This document shows positions 63,901 to 64,000 of a stretch of DNA of 64,000 nt, piece by piece; the stretch's first letter is position 1; every line of letters begins with the position of its first letter. A program made the position numbers and the translations under genes. The DNA is from Streptomyces sp. SKN60. Lineage in GTDB: Bacteria > Actinomycetota > Actinomycetes > Streptomycetales > Streptomycetaceae. A model generated the notes under the pieces. It ran no database searches. It saw only the letters and a program-made list of their open reading frames with translations, and had not been told where the DNA came from. The DNA is taken from NCBI RefSeq assembly GCF_026236535.1, contig NZ_JAHTMW010000007.1, positions 300,230 to 364,229 on the forward strand, given 5' to 3'.

Positions 63901-64000
63901 ACGAGGCCGAGCAGCTCCTGGTCGAGGCCGAGCAGGTCAAGGCGGACGGCGAGGCCGAGGCCGAGGCCCTGCGGGCGGCCGCCCGCGCCGACGGCGAACA
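60990..64000 (+). CDS. scy: Scy, polar-growth coiled-coil scaffold (3' end outside window)
   Basis: About 1000 residues are present and the frame is open at the right edge. The N-terminus (MRGYERQESHRAEDDHLSRFEAEMDRLKKEREKAVQHAEDLGYQVEVLRAKLHEAR) is DivIVA-like. Then comes an unbroken, Glu/Ala/Arg-rich coiled coil with recurring units such as TEAEADRLRAEAEE. This matches Streptomyces Scy (about 1326 residues as I recall), which with DivIVA and FilP organises the tip and sets branching. GTG 60990 fits homologues, with GGAAGGA upstream; ATG 60978 is in frame 12 nt before but touches the ribosome site. Codon and repeat bias produces a long mirror frame on the other strand. Confidence 0.93.
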   Translation, partial: MRGYERQESHRAEDDHLSRFEAEMDRLKKEREKAVQHAEDLGYQVEVLRAKLHEARRTIASRPAYDSADIGYQAEQLLRNAQMQAEQLRQDAERELREARAQTQRILQEHAEQQARLQAELHTEAVQRRQQLDQELSERRQTVESHVNENVAWAEQLRARTESQARRLMEESRAEAEQALAAARAEATRIAEETRRRAGTEAETARAEAEAILLRARKDAERLLTAASSQAEEATSHAERLRSSTTAETDQARREAAELSRTAEVRVQEAELRLREARVEAERTLSEAKDAAAKQIASAESVNEARTRTAKTEIARLVGEATKEAEALKEQAEEKLREATAEAEKLVSEASDKARTVAAEDSAAALAKAARNAEEILTKASADAQETTRKAAEEAERIRREAETEADRLRSTAEEQADELLGSAKDDTKEYRAKTVELQEEARRLRGEAEQLRAEAIAEGERIRGEARREAVGQIEEAAKTAEELLTKARTDAEELRGSASAESERVRAEAMERAQTLRTQAEETLERTRAEADRLRAEAEEQAESVRAAADREAAETREEAGRAAAARRAEAAEELTRLHTEAETKLASAGQELTDARTEGERIRREAAEETERLRAEAAERIRTLQAQAETEAERLRAEAAADASATRSEAETAAGTVRTEADAEAERLKSEAQETADRLRAEAAAAAERVAAEAAEALAAAQEEANRRRREAEETLESARGEAGREREVAREQSEELLASARKRVEEAQTEAQRLVSEADARATEMVSAAETTAQEVRDSVSGLRETAEEEISGLRSAAEHAAERTRTEAQEEADRVRADAYEERERATEDANRVRERAQEESEAAKALAERTVADALAESEKLRTDTAEYAQRVRTEVTDALASAEQDAARTRADAREDANRIRSEAAAQAETVVGEARAEAERIGEEAARVLDEAREAADKRRADAAEQADALVGEASAEAERIANEAEQLLVEAEQVKADGEAEAEALRAAARADGE

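Overview
The window is high-GC actinobacterial chromosome, almost certainly Streptomyces. The evidence is strong GC bias at third codon positions, many GTG and some TTG starts, many leaderless genes with a TANNNT box 6-7 nt before the start codon, a GlgE-pathway operon, isobutyryl-CoA mutase, the radical-copper oxidase pair glxA/cslA, and the polar-growth coiled-coil gene scy at the right end. I see no tRNA, rRNA, CRISPR array, transposase or integrase. From memory, the order glgP-glgE-treS-pep2-glgB, then pfkA-pta-ackA-pyk, then icmA, then meaB-thiolase-mce-scy resembles the S. coelicolor SCO5444 to SCO5397 stretch; no search was run.

Region by region. (1) 1-12712 is glycogen and trehalose metabolism: the tail of a sensor kinase, glgP (minus), a DHFR-fold protein, then glgE-treS-pep2-glgB, with a repeat-filled gap before glgB. 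(2) 12713-18106 holds a HelD-type RNA polymerase recycling ATPase, a second threonyl-tRNA synthetase lacking the TGS and editing domains and preceded by a Thr-Thr-Thr leader peptide with a terminator, and a two-gene nucleotidyltransferase cassette facing it. (3) 18161-28019 holds an Lrp regulator divergent from an epimerase and an aldo/keto reductase, a SUKH-like protein, a dicarboxylate transporter divergent from a CitAB-type two-component system, a double-HTH protein, a tyrosine-phosphatase-like enzyme and an HTH-membrane-ectodomain protein. (4) 28122-34248 is central carbon: pfkA, pta-ackA and a leaderless pyk. (5) 34360-39527 is an exported-protein cluster (DUF6230, DUF6114 and a Pro/Thr-rich protein), a thioredoxin-TPR protein and a TetR regulator. 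(6) 39622-42317 holds icmA, a DUF3817 protein and a MarR regulator. (7) 42349-54481 looks like accessory content: an MFS/ArsR pair with a perfect operator, cslZ facing glxA-cslA, divergent MarR genes, a two-gene cassette of unknown related proteins, a methyltransferase, a GntR regulator bracketed by two palindromes, and a small orphan. (8) 54491-64000 holds a thiamine-binding-type protein, DUF3817, three AIM24 proteins, MarR, meaB, a thiolase, methylmalonyl-CoA epimerase and scy, which runs off the window.

How the genes work together. TreS, Pep2, GlgE and GlgB form a complete trehalose-to-alpha-glucan route, with GlgP for breakdown. Pta-AckA and Pyk sit at the pyruvate/acetyl-CoA node beside PfkA. 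IcmA, MeaB, thiolase and the epimerase belong to branched acyl-CoA and methylmalonyl-CoA metabolism that feeds succinyl-CoA and polyketide precursors. CslA, GlxA and CslZ make and modify a tip-localised glycan, and Scy organises the hyphal tip. The most striking regulatory structure is the threonine attenuator before the minimal ThrRS, immediately beside an RNA-modifying-type nucleotidyltransferase operon.
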